Shown: positions 17,713-25,818 of the stretch, in pieces
Layout of the letters: each line of letters begins with the position of its first letter
Position numbering within the stretch: position 1 is the first letter of the stretch
Assembly: GCA_026004735.1 (NCBI GenBank)
Contig: BPJS01000001.1
Location: forward strand, 186,001 to 250,000
DNA from: Isosphaeraceae bacterium
GTDB taxonomy: Bacteria > Planctomycetota > Planctomycetia > Isosphaerales > Isosphaeraceae
DNA length: 64,000 nt
Reading direction: 5' to 3'
Notes under the pieces: generated by a model
The model's database searches: none
What the model was told of the DNA's origin: nothing
What the model saw: the letters and a program-made list of their open reading frames with translations, nothing else
Program-made: the position numbers and the translations under genes

Positions 17713-18312
17713 TCAGCCAAACGCCTGCCGCAGCGCGGCCTTGGTGGCCTCCGCGCCGTGGGTCCGCAGATGGTCCAGCCAGCGCGGATCGGCCCAGTCG
17801 CGGAGCACGGCGGCCCGCCGGGCTGGGTCGGCGATCCGAACCCGTGCCTCGGCCCGCAGGGCGGCCACGATCTCGGCCAGCCGCGCCGCCTCCGGACCCA
17901 GCGCCGCAGCGGCCCGATCCCGCAGCGTCCGCGCCAGCGCGGGCGCGCCGGACGCCGCGACGGCCAGCGTGATCGGCCCGTCGGTCCAGGTCGCCGGCAG
18001 GTGGAAGTCGGAGGCGCCCGGGTCGCTGGCCGAGTTGACCCAGATGCCCCGCGCCGCCGCTTCGGCAACCACCCGGCGGTTGATCGCCGGCGGGGCCGCC
18101 GCCAGGACCAGCCGCTGGCCCTCCAGGTGCTCAGGGCGATACGGCTCCCGGCACCAGGTCGCCCCAGTTGGGACCGGCACATCCGCCGGATCGACGGCCA
18201 GAACCCGCGCCCCGGCCTCCACCAGCCGCCGCGCACGCCGCTGGCCGACCGGGCCAAGCCCGACGACCAGAACCGGCACCTGGTCTAAACGGAGCAGAAC
18301 CGGCAGGGGCAT
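17713..18312 (-). CDS. Precorrin-2 dehydrogenase / siroheme synthase N-terminal-type protein
   Basis: Encodes 199 residues resembling Met8p and the N-terminal part of CysG. It opens LPVLLRLDQVPVLVVGLGPVGQRRAR, a Rossmann NAD-binding loop, continues with RLVEAGARVLAVDP, and has the signature WVNSASDPGASDFHLPA (equivalent to V-N-x-x-D-x-P-x-x-C-x-F-x-x-P in family members). The enzyme oxidises precorrin-2 to sirohydrochlorin and may chelate iron, giving siroheme or feeding alternative haem synthesis. No uroporphyrinogen methyltransferase domain is attached. It starts 4 bp after the TPR-cytochrome gene and precedes another cytochrome gene, suggesting a haem-linked operon. Confidence 0.88.
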   Translation of the reverse strand: MPLPVLLRLDQVPVLVVGLGPVGQRRARRLVEAGARVLAVDPADVPVPTGATWCREPYRPEHLEGQRLVLAAAPPAINRRVVAEAAARGIWVNSASDPGASDFHLPATWTDGPITLAVAASGAPALARTLRDRAAAALGPEAARLAEIVAALRAEARVRIADPARRAAVLRDWADPRWLDHLRTHGAEATKAALRQAFG

Positions 18313-18316
18313 GCTC

Positions 18317-20224
18317 TCAGCGCGGCGGGTGAACCCGGATCCAGTGGTCGGTAAAGGGCGTCAGCGGCACAATATCGTCCCGGACCGGCATGTGGCAATC
18401 GACGCAGCCGGTCGAGGCGTTGACAGGGCAGGGGACCCGCCGAACCGTGCTCGCCAGCTCGATCGGGCGGGCGGGATCGTCGGGCGGCGGCGTCGGAGCC
18501 TGATCGGCCGGGGCGTGGCAGGTCAGGCACTTGGCTTCGTAGTAGGCGTGGTCGGTCACAGCGTCGTTGTGCGGGCCGTGGCAACTGGTGCACCCCAAGG
18601 CGCCGCGGCTTTCGGTGTAGCACTTGGACCAGGTCAGCGTCGTCGATTGGAACCGGATCGACGTCGGCTCGGTCTTGCGGGGCGTGGCGCCGCGGGGGCT
18701 GTGGCAGCGGCCGCAGACCTGGGTGGTGACCTCTGCCGGGCTGGCCAGCCGTGGTCGGACGATCGCCACGTCGACAAACCGCGGGGCCGCCTCCATCGCC
18801 AGGACATGGTTGCCGCCCGGGCCGTGGCAGCGTTCGCAGCCGATCCCATGGTCGGCCGCCGTCGGCGGTGCTTGGGTCATCGCCGCGCGGGTGTCGGTGA
18901 CGTGGCACTCGAAGCAGCGGCGGGCATTGTCGACGTCGAGCCTGCGGCCGAGGTAGGCCGCCGCGCCGCCCTGGCCGTCGCGGGCCGCGTCCGGGATCGG
19001 CCGATGGCCGCTAGTAACATCCCAGCCATGACCCCCGTAGTACGACTGGCGGAACTCCACCGCGCTTCCGGTCTGGTCACGCCCGACGGGCGTCGCGCCT
19101 CGATCGCCCGAGCCGAAGACATACTCGATCAGCCCCGAGGCCGAATCGCCCCCCCGGGTGGTCGTAAACCGTAGGGCGCCGTCGGCGGTCCGGTCGATCC
19201 GATGGATCACGCCCGCGTCGAAGCGGTCGGGCCAGGGTCCCTCGGGCAGCGTCCAGCGGGTCATGTCGGCCGCGAGGGCAAAGGTGGCCGCGTGGTGGCT
19301 GGACTGCTGGTCGCGATGGATGGCGCGGTGGCAGGGGGCGCAGCGGGCCGCGCCCACATAGGGCGCTGGTTCGCGGGTCAGGGGGCGGTCGGCCAGATAG
19401 TCGCCCGCGCGGGCGGCCTCGGCGTTGGCCCGGTCCAGATCACCCAGCCGCAGATAAACCCGGCTCAGCAGCCAGGGAACCTCCGGATCGTCCGGCGCGC
19501 CGGCCAGTGGCTCGAGCACCGCCAGCGCCTCGGTCGGCCGATCCTCGGCCAGCAGGTCGTGCGCCTGGAGCTTGCGGATCTCGGCCTCGGACTGGGTCGG
19601 CGCGGTTCCGGGCGGGCTGGTCAGGGCCTGGCCCAGTGCCCGGGCGGCCTGGTCCCGCTGGCCCAGCTCGTGGTAGAGCAAGCCCTGGAGGATCCAGCCG
19701 CGGCGCTCGTGGCCGGCAATCCGCGATAGCCGTTCGGCCAGCCCGCGAGCCTCTTCCAACTGGTCGGCCAGCGCCAGCAGCCGCGCCAGCTCGGCCAGAA
19801 CCTCGGGATGGTCCGGCTCACGCTCCAGAGCGACTCGGAGCAGCTTCCGCGCGCCTTCGGCGTTGTCGTTCTGGGCCAGATGCGCGGCCAGCAGCAGACA
19901 ATCCTCGGCCTGCATCCGCTCAACCGACAGATTCTGGTAAATGCCTTGAGCGACTTCGACGCGGCCCTGGCGCAGGACGCTACGGGCCAGTAGGCGGAGC
20001 GCGTCGGGATCGCCGGCGGCCTCACGAAGCCGTTCCCGGGCCACGCGGGCCGCCGCTTCGTAGTCGCCACGATCGTACGCTGCCCGGCCTGCGGCCAGCG
20101 GGTCGGTCCAACGCGGCGGCCAGCCGCCGACCGTGACAGCCCAGCCCCCAACACCAAGAACGAGCAGCGCCACCAGGCCGGCAACAGCCCGGGCACGCCA
20201 CGCGCACGATGCGACGGTGGCCAT
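18317..20224 (-). CDS. TPR-fused heptaheme c-type cytochrome
   Basis: Encodes 635 residues from ATG 20224. An N-terminal membrane helix (AVAGLVALLVLGVGGWAVTV) leads into about 300 residues of TPR repeats (for example AAGRAAYDRGDYEAAARVA, DPDALRLLARSVLRQGRVEV). A multihaem domain follows with seven CxxCH motifs: CAPCH, CFECH, CERCH, CGRCH, CTSCH, CLTCH and CVDCH, ending FTDHWIR. This TPR plus multihaem layout is characteristic of planctomycete genomes. The TPR part probably mediates assembly with partner proteins in the periplasm. It heads a minus-strand cluster with the siroheme-type dehydrogenase (4-bp gap) and a second heptaheme cytochrome. A frame extending to 20488 is rejected because it lacks a plausible signal. 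Confidence 0.92.
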   Translation of the reverse strand: MATVASCAWRARAVAGLVALLVLGVGGWAVTVGGWPPRWTDPLAAGRAAYDRGDYEAAARVARERLREAAGDPDALRLLARSVLRQGRVEVAQGIYQNLSVERMQAEDCLLLAAHLAQNDNAEGARKLLRVALEREPDHPEVLAELARLLALADQLEEARGLAERLSRIAGHERRGWILQGLLYHELGQRDQAARALGQALTSPPGTAPTQSEAEIRKLQAHDLLAEDRPTEALAVLEPLAGAPDDPEVPWLLSRVYLRLGDLDRANAEAARAGDYLADRPLTREPAPYVGAARCAPCHRAIHRDQQSSHHAATFALAADMTRWTLPEGPWPDRFDAGVIHRIDRTADGALRFTTTRGGDSASGLIEYVFGSGDRGATPVGRDQTGSAVEFRQSYYGGHGWDVTSGHRPIPDAARDGQGGAAAYLGRRLDVDNARRCFECHVTDTRAAMTQAPPTAADHGIGCERCHGPGGNHVLAMEAAPRFVDVAIVRPRLASPAEVTTQVCGRCHSPRGATPRKTEPTSIRFQSTTLTWSKCYTESRGALGCTSCHGPHNDAVTDHAYYEAKCLTCHAPADQAPTPPPDDPARPIELASTVRRVPCPVNASTGCVDCHMPVRDDIVPLTPFTDHWIRVHPPR

Positions 20225-20309
20225 ACGGAGCTCGCTTTCTCTCCGGGTCAGGGCGCACGCGGCGCGACAAGCGGCGGTCTCTGTATTCTCAAAATCGTCC
20301 AGCGCGCTG

Positions 20310-22325
20310 TCAAACGCCCGGTTCGCGGTCGCTCGGCCCGCGCAGCCCCGAGACCAGCTCCGCCAAGTAGCGGGCCAGCAACGGGGCGAGCACGCTGGCC
20401 AGCACCCGCTCCAGCGGAGCCACCGGCGAAGCCGGCACCGCGGACGCCGCCGGCCGCGCCTCCGGCTCACTGGGCCGGGGTGCGCCAAAAACCAGGCGCA
20501 CGGCTAGCGGCTCCCGCCCTGCCACCCGACGCACGCCCAGCGGCAACTCCCGGTCCACCGCCGAGCTGACCTCGGCCGGCCCGCCCATCACGGGAACCAG
20601 GTTGCCGGAAACAATCATCCGTTCAACCCGCACCGTCCCTGCTCCCGCCAGCACACAACCGCCATCCGATCCGGTCGCCGCCCCGCGCACCACCAGCCCG
20701 ATCCGCTCGAAGGCGGCCAGCGCGTCGGCCGCGACCGGCGCATCGGTGCCAATCACCAGGGCATCCAGTCCCGCCGGTTCCTGCACCGCGTCGATCAACC
20801 CGCCCAACCAGCCCGCCACCTGCGCGCTGCCGGCCTGCCCCGCGGAGGCCAATCCCGGCACTCGCACCCGTCGCCCGGCCGGCGGTGTCGGTGCGGCCAG
20901 AACCAGCCGCAGCCGACGATCGGTCAAATCGCCGAGCCGGACGACGACCATGATCGGCGTGGAACCGAACGCGCCCGACGCCGCGCCAACTTCGATCGAA
21001 AGCCGCCGCAGCCGCCGGCACAACAGCGTCAATCCGCCCGGCAGGGCGTGAACCTGATACTCCAGACCCAGGTGGTGGTCCAGGTGCTCGACGAGCTGCC
21101 CAGCCGCTTCCTGGTCCAGGCCGGCCAGGCACCAGAGATCGACCCCTAGATCGGCCACGACCCAGGCCAGCGACTCGAGCCGTGCCGGGCTTGGCTCGGC
21201 CCCGGCGCCGAGGTCCCAGTAGGCCAGGTCGAGCACATCGGGGTCGGGCGTATGGCAGTCCACGACCAACTGCGCCGAGCTTCGAGATGGTCGGGGCCGG
21301 CGGCCCAGACCGCCGAAGAGGCCCACCCGCGGATCGACCCCGCGAAACAATCCCCGCAGCCGCGCGATCTGATCCGGCCGGCCGGCCTCGTTGGCCGCGT
21401 CCGAATCGAGCCACAGCCCAATCGCCGACAGCCGGATCCCCTCGTTCAGATAACGCGGCGGCCGGCCCGACCGGCCCTCCTCCACCTCCACCGACGCATG
21501 GTGCAACGCCACCAGCCGCCACTCATTGTTGAACACCGGGCTGCCCGAGCTGCCCGGCTCGGTGTCACAGGCGTAGCGAATCACAACCCGGTCGGCCTGT
21601 TCGACGTGGTTGTCGTGCAACGCCACCCGCTTGGTCCCCCCGCGGGGATGCTGAATGATGTTGACCGACTCGTGGGGCAAAATCCCCAAACCGTTCCGAT
21701 CCGGCGGAATCGACCCCAGATAATCCAGCCCGCGGACGCCGCAAAACGTGAAGTCCAGCTCGGCGTCGGTGACAAACAGCTCGGCGGGCCGCAGCGGCAC
21801 GATGGTCACGCGGCCGGCTGGGTCGGACGGAGGGTGGGGCTCGTAATTGGCGGTCGCGGTCGCCGTCGCCGCGGTCGTCACATCCGGCAGGACGTGATGG
21901 TTGGTCAGCAACACCCCGGGAGCAACCAGAAAGCCAGTTCCGGCTGCCCCGTCTCCCCGGAGGATTTTGACGACGGCACGCCCCAGACGGTCGCCGGTCC
22001 GGAGGAAGTCGAACGGCAGCAGATTGTTCGCGCCGATGATCGCCTCCAACCGCGCCGGATCGCCCAGCCCATGCCCTTGCGGGATTGGCTGATCGCCCGA
22101 CGCGTCGCCGTTGGCCAGCCGGCGGCGGTAGTGAAACGCCAGCCGATCCACCCCGCCCCCGCCGCACGGGTCGTGGTAGCCGTCGAGCAGCCGCCCGTTG
22201 AGCGTGACGGCCTTAGGATGGGGATCGGCGGCCGGCAACGACTCCGGCTTGCGGGAGAGCGGCTGCGACCGCGTCTCGGGTTTCTCGCAGTCCGGGGTTT
22301 GGGGTTGCGGTTCGGACAGAGCCAT
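20310..22325 (-). CDS. Trypsin-like serine protease fused to an EEP-like domain
   Basis: Encodes 671 residues with no signal peptide. After a disordered Pro-rich N-terminus comes LEAIIGANNLLPFDFL, a segment often found before this protease type. The trypsin-like domain has TGFLVAPGVLLTNHHVLPD (catalytic His143/144), TDAELDFTF (likely Asp191) and DTEPGSSGSPVFNNEWRLVALHH (nucleophile Ser260). From about residue 350 a second domain reads LDLAYWDLGAGAEPSP, VVADLGVDLWCLAGLD and LDALVIGTDAPVAADALAAF, resembling an endonuclease/exonuclease/phosphatase fold with degenerate catalytic residues. Cytoplasmic proteases of this kind are frequently attached to or encoded with bacterial conflict-system modules (family knowledge). 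The C-terminus is Pro/Ala-rich with an amphipathic helix (APLERVLASVLAPLLARYL). Confidence 0.78.
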   Translation of the reverse strand: MALSEPQPQTPDCEKPETRSQPLSRKPESLPAADPHPKAVTLNGRLLDGYHDPCGGGGVDRLAFHYRRRLANGDASGDQPIPQGHGLGDPARLEAIIGANNLLPFDFLRTGDRLGRAVVKILRGDGAAGTGFLVAPGVLLTNHHVLPDVTTAATATATANYEPHPPSDPAGRVTIVPLRPAELFVTDAELDFTFCGVRGLDYLGSIPPDRNGLGILPHESVNIIQHPRGGTKRVALHDNHVEQADRVVIRYACDTEPGSSGSPVFNNEWRLVALHHASVEVEEGRSGRPPRYLNEGIRLSAIGLWLDSDAANEAGRPDQIARLRGLFRGVDPRVGLFGGLGRRPRPSRSSAQLVVDCHTPDPDVLDLAYWDLGAGAEPSPARLESLAWVVADLGVDLWCLAGLDQEAAGQLVEHLDHHLGLEYQVHALPGGLTLLCRRLRRLSIEVGAASGAFGSTPIMVVVRLGDLTDRRLRLVLAAPTPPAGRRVRVPGLASAGQAGSAQVAGWLGGLIDAVQEPAGLDALVIGTDAPVAADALAAFERIGLVVRGAATGSDGGCVLAGAGTVRVERMIVSGNLVPVMGGPAEVSSAVDRELPLGVRRVAGREPLAVRLVFGAPRPSEPEARPAASAVPASPVAPLERVLASVLAPLLARYLAELVSGLRGPSDREPGV

Positions 22326-22487
22326 GGCCGGGTCCGGTTCGGATCAGGCCGGACTCAGGCGGTTCGTCGCGGACGCCGGACCGATCACCTTCTGCCACCG
22401 CTTGCCCATCCTCGCAAGCACTCTATCTATCTGTTGATCATCGCCGCCGGCGGTACGCTTGATCGGTCAACCCGCGTCTGTTTTAGA

Positions 22488-22517
22488 AAATGCCCAGTCG
22501 GCAAATGCCCAGTCGGC
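22488..22517 (+). repeat. Tandem duplication of 15 bp
   Basis: AAATGCCCAGTCGGC occurs twice head to tail, just beyond the stop codon of the minus-strand gene at 22521. Confidence 0.8.
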
Positions 22518-22520
22518 GCT

Positions 22521-23015
22521 TCATGCCTCGTCCTCGTCGTCGGCGTCGTCGGGATGGGGGTCGTAGTCGGGCAGTTCGGTGGCATGCTCGATGCACTGAT
22601 CGAGAAACCGCGGCAAAAACCGCCGCACAAAGACCTCGACGGCGACCTGGGTATCGGCGTTATCCATTCCCCAGACGCTAGCCCGCAGGTCGGTCAGCTC
22701 GGGGTCCATCTGGACGAAGATGCGCTGATCAACGATCAGCGAGTCCGGCAACTCGGAAAACCACTGGTGGGCGACCATGTTGACGCCCGGCCCGCCCAGC
22801 GAGATCGTCGGCCGGCCCTGGAGCGCTTCCTCGTGGAGCCACCGCACGTCGGCGATCACGCAGACCCGCCAGACCGGGTCGAGCGGGCCGCGTTCGGTCA
22901 GGGCGTTCTCGATGCGGTCCTTGAGATAGTAGGCCAGCGGCCGGTCGCCCTCCTCGGCGCGGAGCGTCGTCCCGACCACGATAAACAGCAGTGCCGGCGG
23001 CGTATCGTCAGCCAT
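22521..23015 (-). CDS. Conserved-looking cytoplasmic protein of unknown function
   Basis: Encodes 164 residues from ATG 23015. There is no signal peptide or membrane segment. Visible elements are ALLFIVVGTTLRAEEGDRPL, RVCVIADVRWLHEEAL, TISLGGPGVNMVAHQWF and FVQMDPELTDLRASVWG, ending in a very acidic tail (YDPHPDDADDEDEA). The alternating hydrophobic strands and helices suggest an alpha/beta fold, but I do not recognise the family. It lies directly upstream of the trypsin/EEP protein on the same strand (about 195 bp apart), and co-function with it is possible. The alternative start at 23162 would add Arg/Gly-rich sequence and is less likely. Confidence 0.7.
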   Translation of the reverse strand: MADDTPPALLFIVVGTTLRAEEGDRPLAYYLKDRIENALTERGPLDPVWRVCVIADVRWLHEEALQGRPTISLGGPGVNMVAHQWFSELPDSLIVDQRIFVQMDPELTDLRASVWGMDNADTQVAVEVFVRRFLPRFLDQCIEHATELPDYDPHPDDADDEDEA

Positions 23016-23283
23016 GCCGGAAGTCTCGCCAGTCCACCGCACCATCGGGCAGCCGGCCGCGACTCGCCGCCGCGCCGGGCCTTGCCCGAGCCGGAATGGT
23101 CCCATGCTAGGTCCGCCCCGGGCCGCCGGCAACCAGCCCCTCCGCTCATCCCCAGACTCCAAGCCCGCCTTGAGGCGAGCGGCTCGGTCCCCCTAAGATA
23201 GTGGTTGCCGCACACATCAGGCCGCTTTCTCCCGCCCGACCCAACCGCCGACAGCCCCCCTTTTTCTCGCCGAGGCCACGGCC

Positions 23284-24174
23284 GTGACCGACTGGACCGA
23301 CCCCGAGCTGTGCGCCCGCCGCGACCGCCTGATCGAAACCGTGCGCCAGTACGGCCGGGTGGCGGTCGCTTTCTCCGGGGGCATCGACAGCACGGTCGTC
23401 GCCCAAGCCGCTCGGCTCGCCCTGGGCGAGGCCGCGGTCGCCGTCACCGCGGCCTCCGACAGCCTGGCCGCCGGCGAACTCGAAGAGGCCGAGGCGTTGG
23501 CCCGCCAGATCGGAATCCGCCACCGCGTTATCCGCACCCGCGAGTTCGCCGACCCCCACTACGTCCGCAACGCCCCCGACCGCTGCTACCACTGCAAGAC
23601 CGAGCTGTATAGCAGCCTGGCGGCCCTCCGCGGCGAACTGGGCGTCGATGTGATTGCCTCCGGCGCCAACGCCGACGACGCGGGCGACCACCGCCCCGGC
23701 CTCCGCGCCGCCGCCGAACACGGCGTCCGCCATCCCTTGCTCGAATGCGGCCTGACCAAGCAGGATGTCCGCGCTCTGGCCCGCGCCTGGGGCCTGCCCA
23801 CCTGGGACAAGCCGGCCTCGCCCTGCCTCTCCAGCCGCATCGCCTACGGCGAAGAAGTCACCCCCGAACGGGTCCGCCGAATCGACGCCTCCGAAACCTG
23901 GCTCCGCCAGCACGGCCTGCGCCTGGTCCGCGTCCGCTACCACCGCGGCGACCTGGCCCGCATCGAAATCCCCCTAGAGGAACTGCCCCGCCTGGCCGCC
24001 CCCGAGCTGCGCGACCAGCTCGTCGCAGCCTTTCGCGCGCTGGGCTGGGCTTTCGTCACCCTCGACCTCGAAGGCTTCCGCTCCGGCAGCCTCAATAGCC
24101 TGATCCCGCCCGACAGCCTCCAGATCCTCGCCCGGCGCGCGACCGCCCCTTCCGGCAGCCAGCCGCCGACCTGA
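23284..24174 (+). CDS. larE: ATP-dependent sacrificial sulfur transferase LarE
   Basis: Encodes 296 residues. The PP-loop pyrophosphatase motif is VAVAFSGGIDSTVVAQAA. LarE-specific sequence includes RCYHCKTELYSSLAAL, GANADDAGDHRPGL and SPCLSSRIAYGEEVT. LarE adenylates and then transfers sulfur to the pyridinium dicarboxylate precursor of the nickel-pincer cofactor of lactate racemase and related enzymes. The CxxC pair plus the Cys in SPCLSSR match the three-cysteine form thought to carry a [4Fe-4S] cluster rather than sacrificing its own cysteine sulfur (family knowledge). larB and larC are not in the window. Followed 68 bp later by a zinc-ribbon gene. Confidence 0.93.
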   Translation: MTDWTDPELCARRDRLIETVRQYGRVAVAFSGGIDSTVVAQAARLALGEAAVAVTAASDSLAAGELEEAEALARQIGIRHRVIRTREFADPHYVRNAPDRCYHCKTELYSSLAALRGELGVDVIASGANADDAGDHRPGLRAAAEHGVRHPLLECGLTKQDVRALARAWGLPTWDKPASPCLSSRIAYGEEVTPERVRRIDASETWLRQHGLRLVRVRYHRGDLARIEIPLEELPRLAAPELRDQLVAAFRALGWAFVTLDLEGFRSGSLNSLIPPDSLQILARRATAPSGSQPPT

Positions 24175-24242
24175 ACCGAATCGATCCTGAGCCGCGCCTC
24201 GGTCCCTCAGCATACGGCGCGCGGGCCAACCGAGATCTCGCG

Positions 24243-24812
24243 ATGCCGAAGGCGTTTTGTCGCTGCGGGCAAGAACTCACCCTCTCCGGTGAATCCGGCG
24301 AGCGAATCCTCTGCCCCGCTTGCGGCGCGCGGATCAAGATCCGCTCCCGCGACGAGCCACCCACGACCGTCCCCGCTCCACCACCGCCCCCTCACGACGC
24401 GTTCATCCGCTTTTACTGCCCCTGCGGACAGCGGCTCAAGGTCCACGTCGATGAGGGCCTGACCCACGGCAAATGCCCCGCCTGCGGACGCATCGTGCCC
24501 GTCCCCTCGCTTCCGCCAGCCCCCCACGCCGCCGCACGCACCGCCGGCGACCCCGAAACCCCAACCGCCGACCTCGACCCGGCCGATCGCGCCCTCCTGG
24601 AACGCTGGTGCCAAGAGCATCAACAAGCTGCCCTGCCGATTCCGATCGGTTCGCCCCAGGCCGCTCTCGGCTCCACCAGCTCCGCCCAGGTCTCGCTCAC
24701 CCGCGCCCGCGCCGATCACGTCGAATCCGGCCTCCGCATCTGCCCAGGCTGCCGCAAACCCGTCCACATGAAAGCCCAGACCTGCCGACATTGCGGCTCG
24801 ACCGTCCCTTGA
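24243..24812 (+). CDS. Triple zinc-ribbon protein
   Basis: Encodes 189 residues. Three treble-clef/zinc-ribbon units can be seen: FCRCGQELTLSG with LCPACGARIKI at the N-terminus, FYCPCGQRLKVHVDEG with KCPACGRIVPVP in the middle, and ICPGCRKPVHMKAQTCRHCG at the C-terminus. Linkers are Pro/Ala-rich. There is no enzymatic domain. Such proteins are common in planctomycetes and their role is unknown. The last intact codons are followed within ~20 bp by a remnant of an exported-cassette gene, so this gene marks the left edge of the rearranged region. Confidence 0.85.
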   Translation: MPKAFCRCGQELTLSGESGERILCPACGARIKIRSRDEPPTTVPAPPPPPHDAFIRFYCPCGQRLKVHVDEGLTHGKCPACGRIVPVPSLPPAPHAAARTAGDPETPTADLDPADRALLERWCQEHQQAALPIPIGSPQAALGSTSSAQVSLTRARADHVESGLRICPGCRKPVHMKAQTCRHCGSTVP

Positions 24813-24832
24813 CCCCCCCAACGCCCCGTCAA

Positions 24833-24978
24833 TCTGTCCCATCCGGACGAGATCTCCGAGTACCGGGTGTGGCTCATAAGTGTCAATCGCCCGATCGACG
24901 AGGCCCGCCTCCGCCTCGACTTCCCGTCCGGCATCAAGGTTCGGGACCTCACGCACGGGTCCGTGCACATCCGCTCCC
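24833..24978 (+). pseudogene. Remnant of a LolA-like cassette gene
   Basis: About 48 codons align with the C-terminal third of the gene at 27112-28191: HPDEISEYRVWLISVNRPID and EARLRLDFPSGIKVRDL here versus KPDEVSEYRIRLVSVNRPID and EARLRLDFPPGMKVQDL there. The similarity stops abruptly near GSVHI and joins sequence resembling the end of a DUF1559 gene. The intervening DUF1573 gene and most of the DUF1559 gene are missing, as after a deletion. Confidence 0.75.
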
Positions 24979-25056
24979 TGGGTCGGCCAGGCCCGTCCAG
25001 GGGTCTGGCAGGCGCTGGGCACCCGCGCCGGCGGCGAACTGCTCCCCGACGATGAG
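24979..25056 (+). pseudogene. Remnant of a DUF1559 gene 3' end, stop codon lost
   Basis: The frame reads WVGQARPGVWQALGTRAGG then ELLPDDE, matching the end of the DUF1559 gene at 29370-30434 ([25 protein letters not shown]-stop). The codon that is TAG in the intact copy is GAG here, so the frame runs on. It is a 3' fragment with no start. Confidence 0.75.
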
Positions 25057-25057
25057 C

Positions 25058-25173
25058 TCACTCCGGCGGCACCGGCATCCACGGGTGCTCTGCCGCCCAC
25101 GTATACTTACGCTCCAGCCGCACGTGCCAGGCGCCAACGCGCGCCAGCCGCTCCGCCTCGGCACGCAGCGCCG
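25058..25173 (-). pseudogene. 3' fragment of the small membrane-protein gene found at 30436-30801
   Basis: Reads AALRAEAERLARVGAW, HVRLERKYTWAAEHPW and a short Pro-rich end, near-identical to the C-terminus of the protein encoded at 30436-30801. The match breaks at GCGCCG (25168-25173), where the sequence continues as an hcp fragment on the same strand. The same hexamer occurs at the corresponding point of both parents (30561-30566, and as its complement at 54285-54290), so the joint has 6-bp microhomology. Confidence 0.8.
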
Positions 25174-25768
25174 TCGCAGCCGCCGATGACGAAGAACCGG
25201 CGGATCTGCCCGGCCTTGACGGCCTCGATGATCGCCGGCGCCGCGTCGAGCAGCACGCTGCGATGGTAGCCGACCTCAAACGAGCCCTCGATCGTCTTCG
25301 TCAGCGGCGGGCACGCCCGCGCCCTGGCGATCACCGGGCTGAAGTCGTCCCCCGTCAACCGCGTCCCACCAGGCACCGCCGTGAACCGCGTCGTGAACAC
25401 CCGGTCGGCGTACTCCTCCCGCGGGATCAGGATGCAGTTGGTCGTCGCGACGATCGGCCCCGAAAACGCGGCGAACTCCGTCTTCTGCTTCTGCCAGGGC
25501 CCGCCGTAGTGGCCGGCGAGGTTCGGGTGCTCGCGGAATCGCGGGTACATGAACGCCGGCAGCATCTCGCCGTGGGTGTAGACGTTGACGTCGGTCCCCT
25601 CGACCTGCTTCAAGAGGTTCCACAGGTCGACCAGGTCGTGCCCCGTGACGAGAATGCCCGGCCCGGCCTTCGTGCCCCGCGTCACCACCGCCGGCGACGG
25701 CTTGCCGAACGCCTCGACGGGCCCCGCGTCGAGCATCTCCATCACCCGCAGGTTCTTCCGCCTCGCGT
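25174..25768 (-). pseudogene. Internal fragment of hcp (hydroxylamine reductase)
   Basis: Encodes an internal part of Hcp closely resembling residues ~92-288 of the intact protein at 53431-54720. Matching segments include DAGPVEAFGKPSPAVVTRG, YTHGEMLPAFMYPRFREHP, TTNCILIPREEYADRVFTTR and RRFFVIGGCDGA. The N-terminal Fe-S cysteine region and the C-terminal hybrid-cluster ligands are both absent, so it cannot be active. Orientation relative to the adjacent surE copy is the same (head to head) as in the intact surE/hcp pair, seen from the opposite strand. It is therefore part of one duplicated and eroded segment. Confidence 0.88.
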
Positions 25769-25818
25769 TCCGCGTTCATGGACGCCCCCGCGCACCCCCC
25801 ATTACGATCGCCGACATC

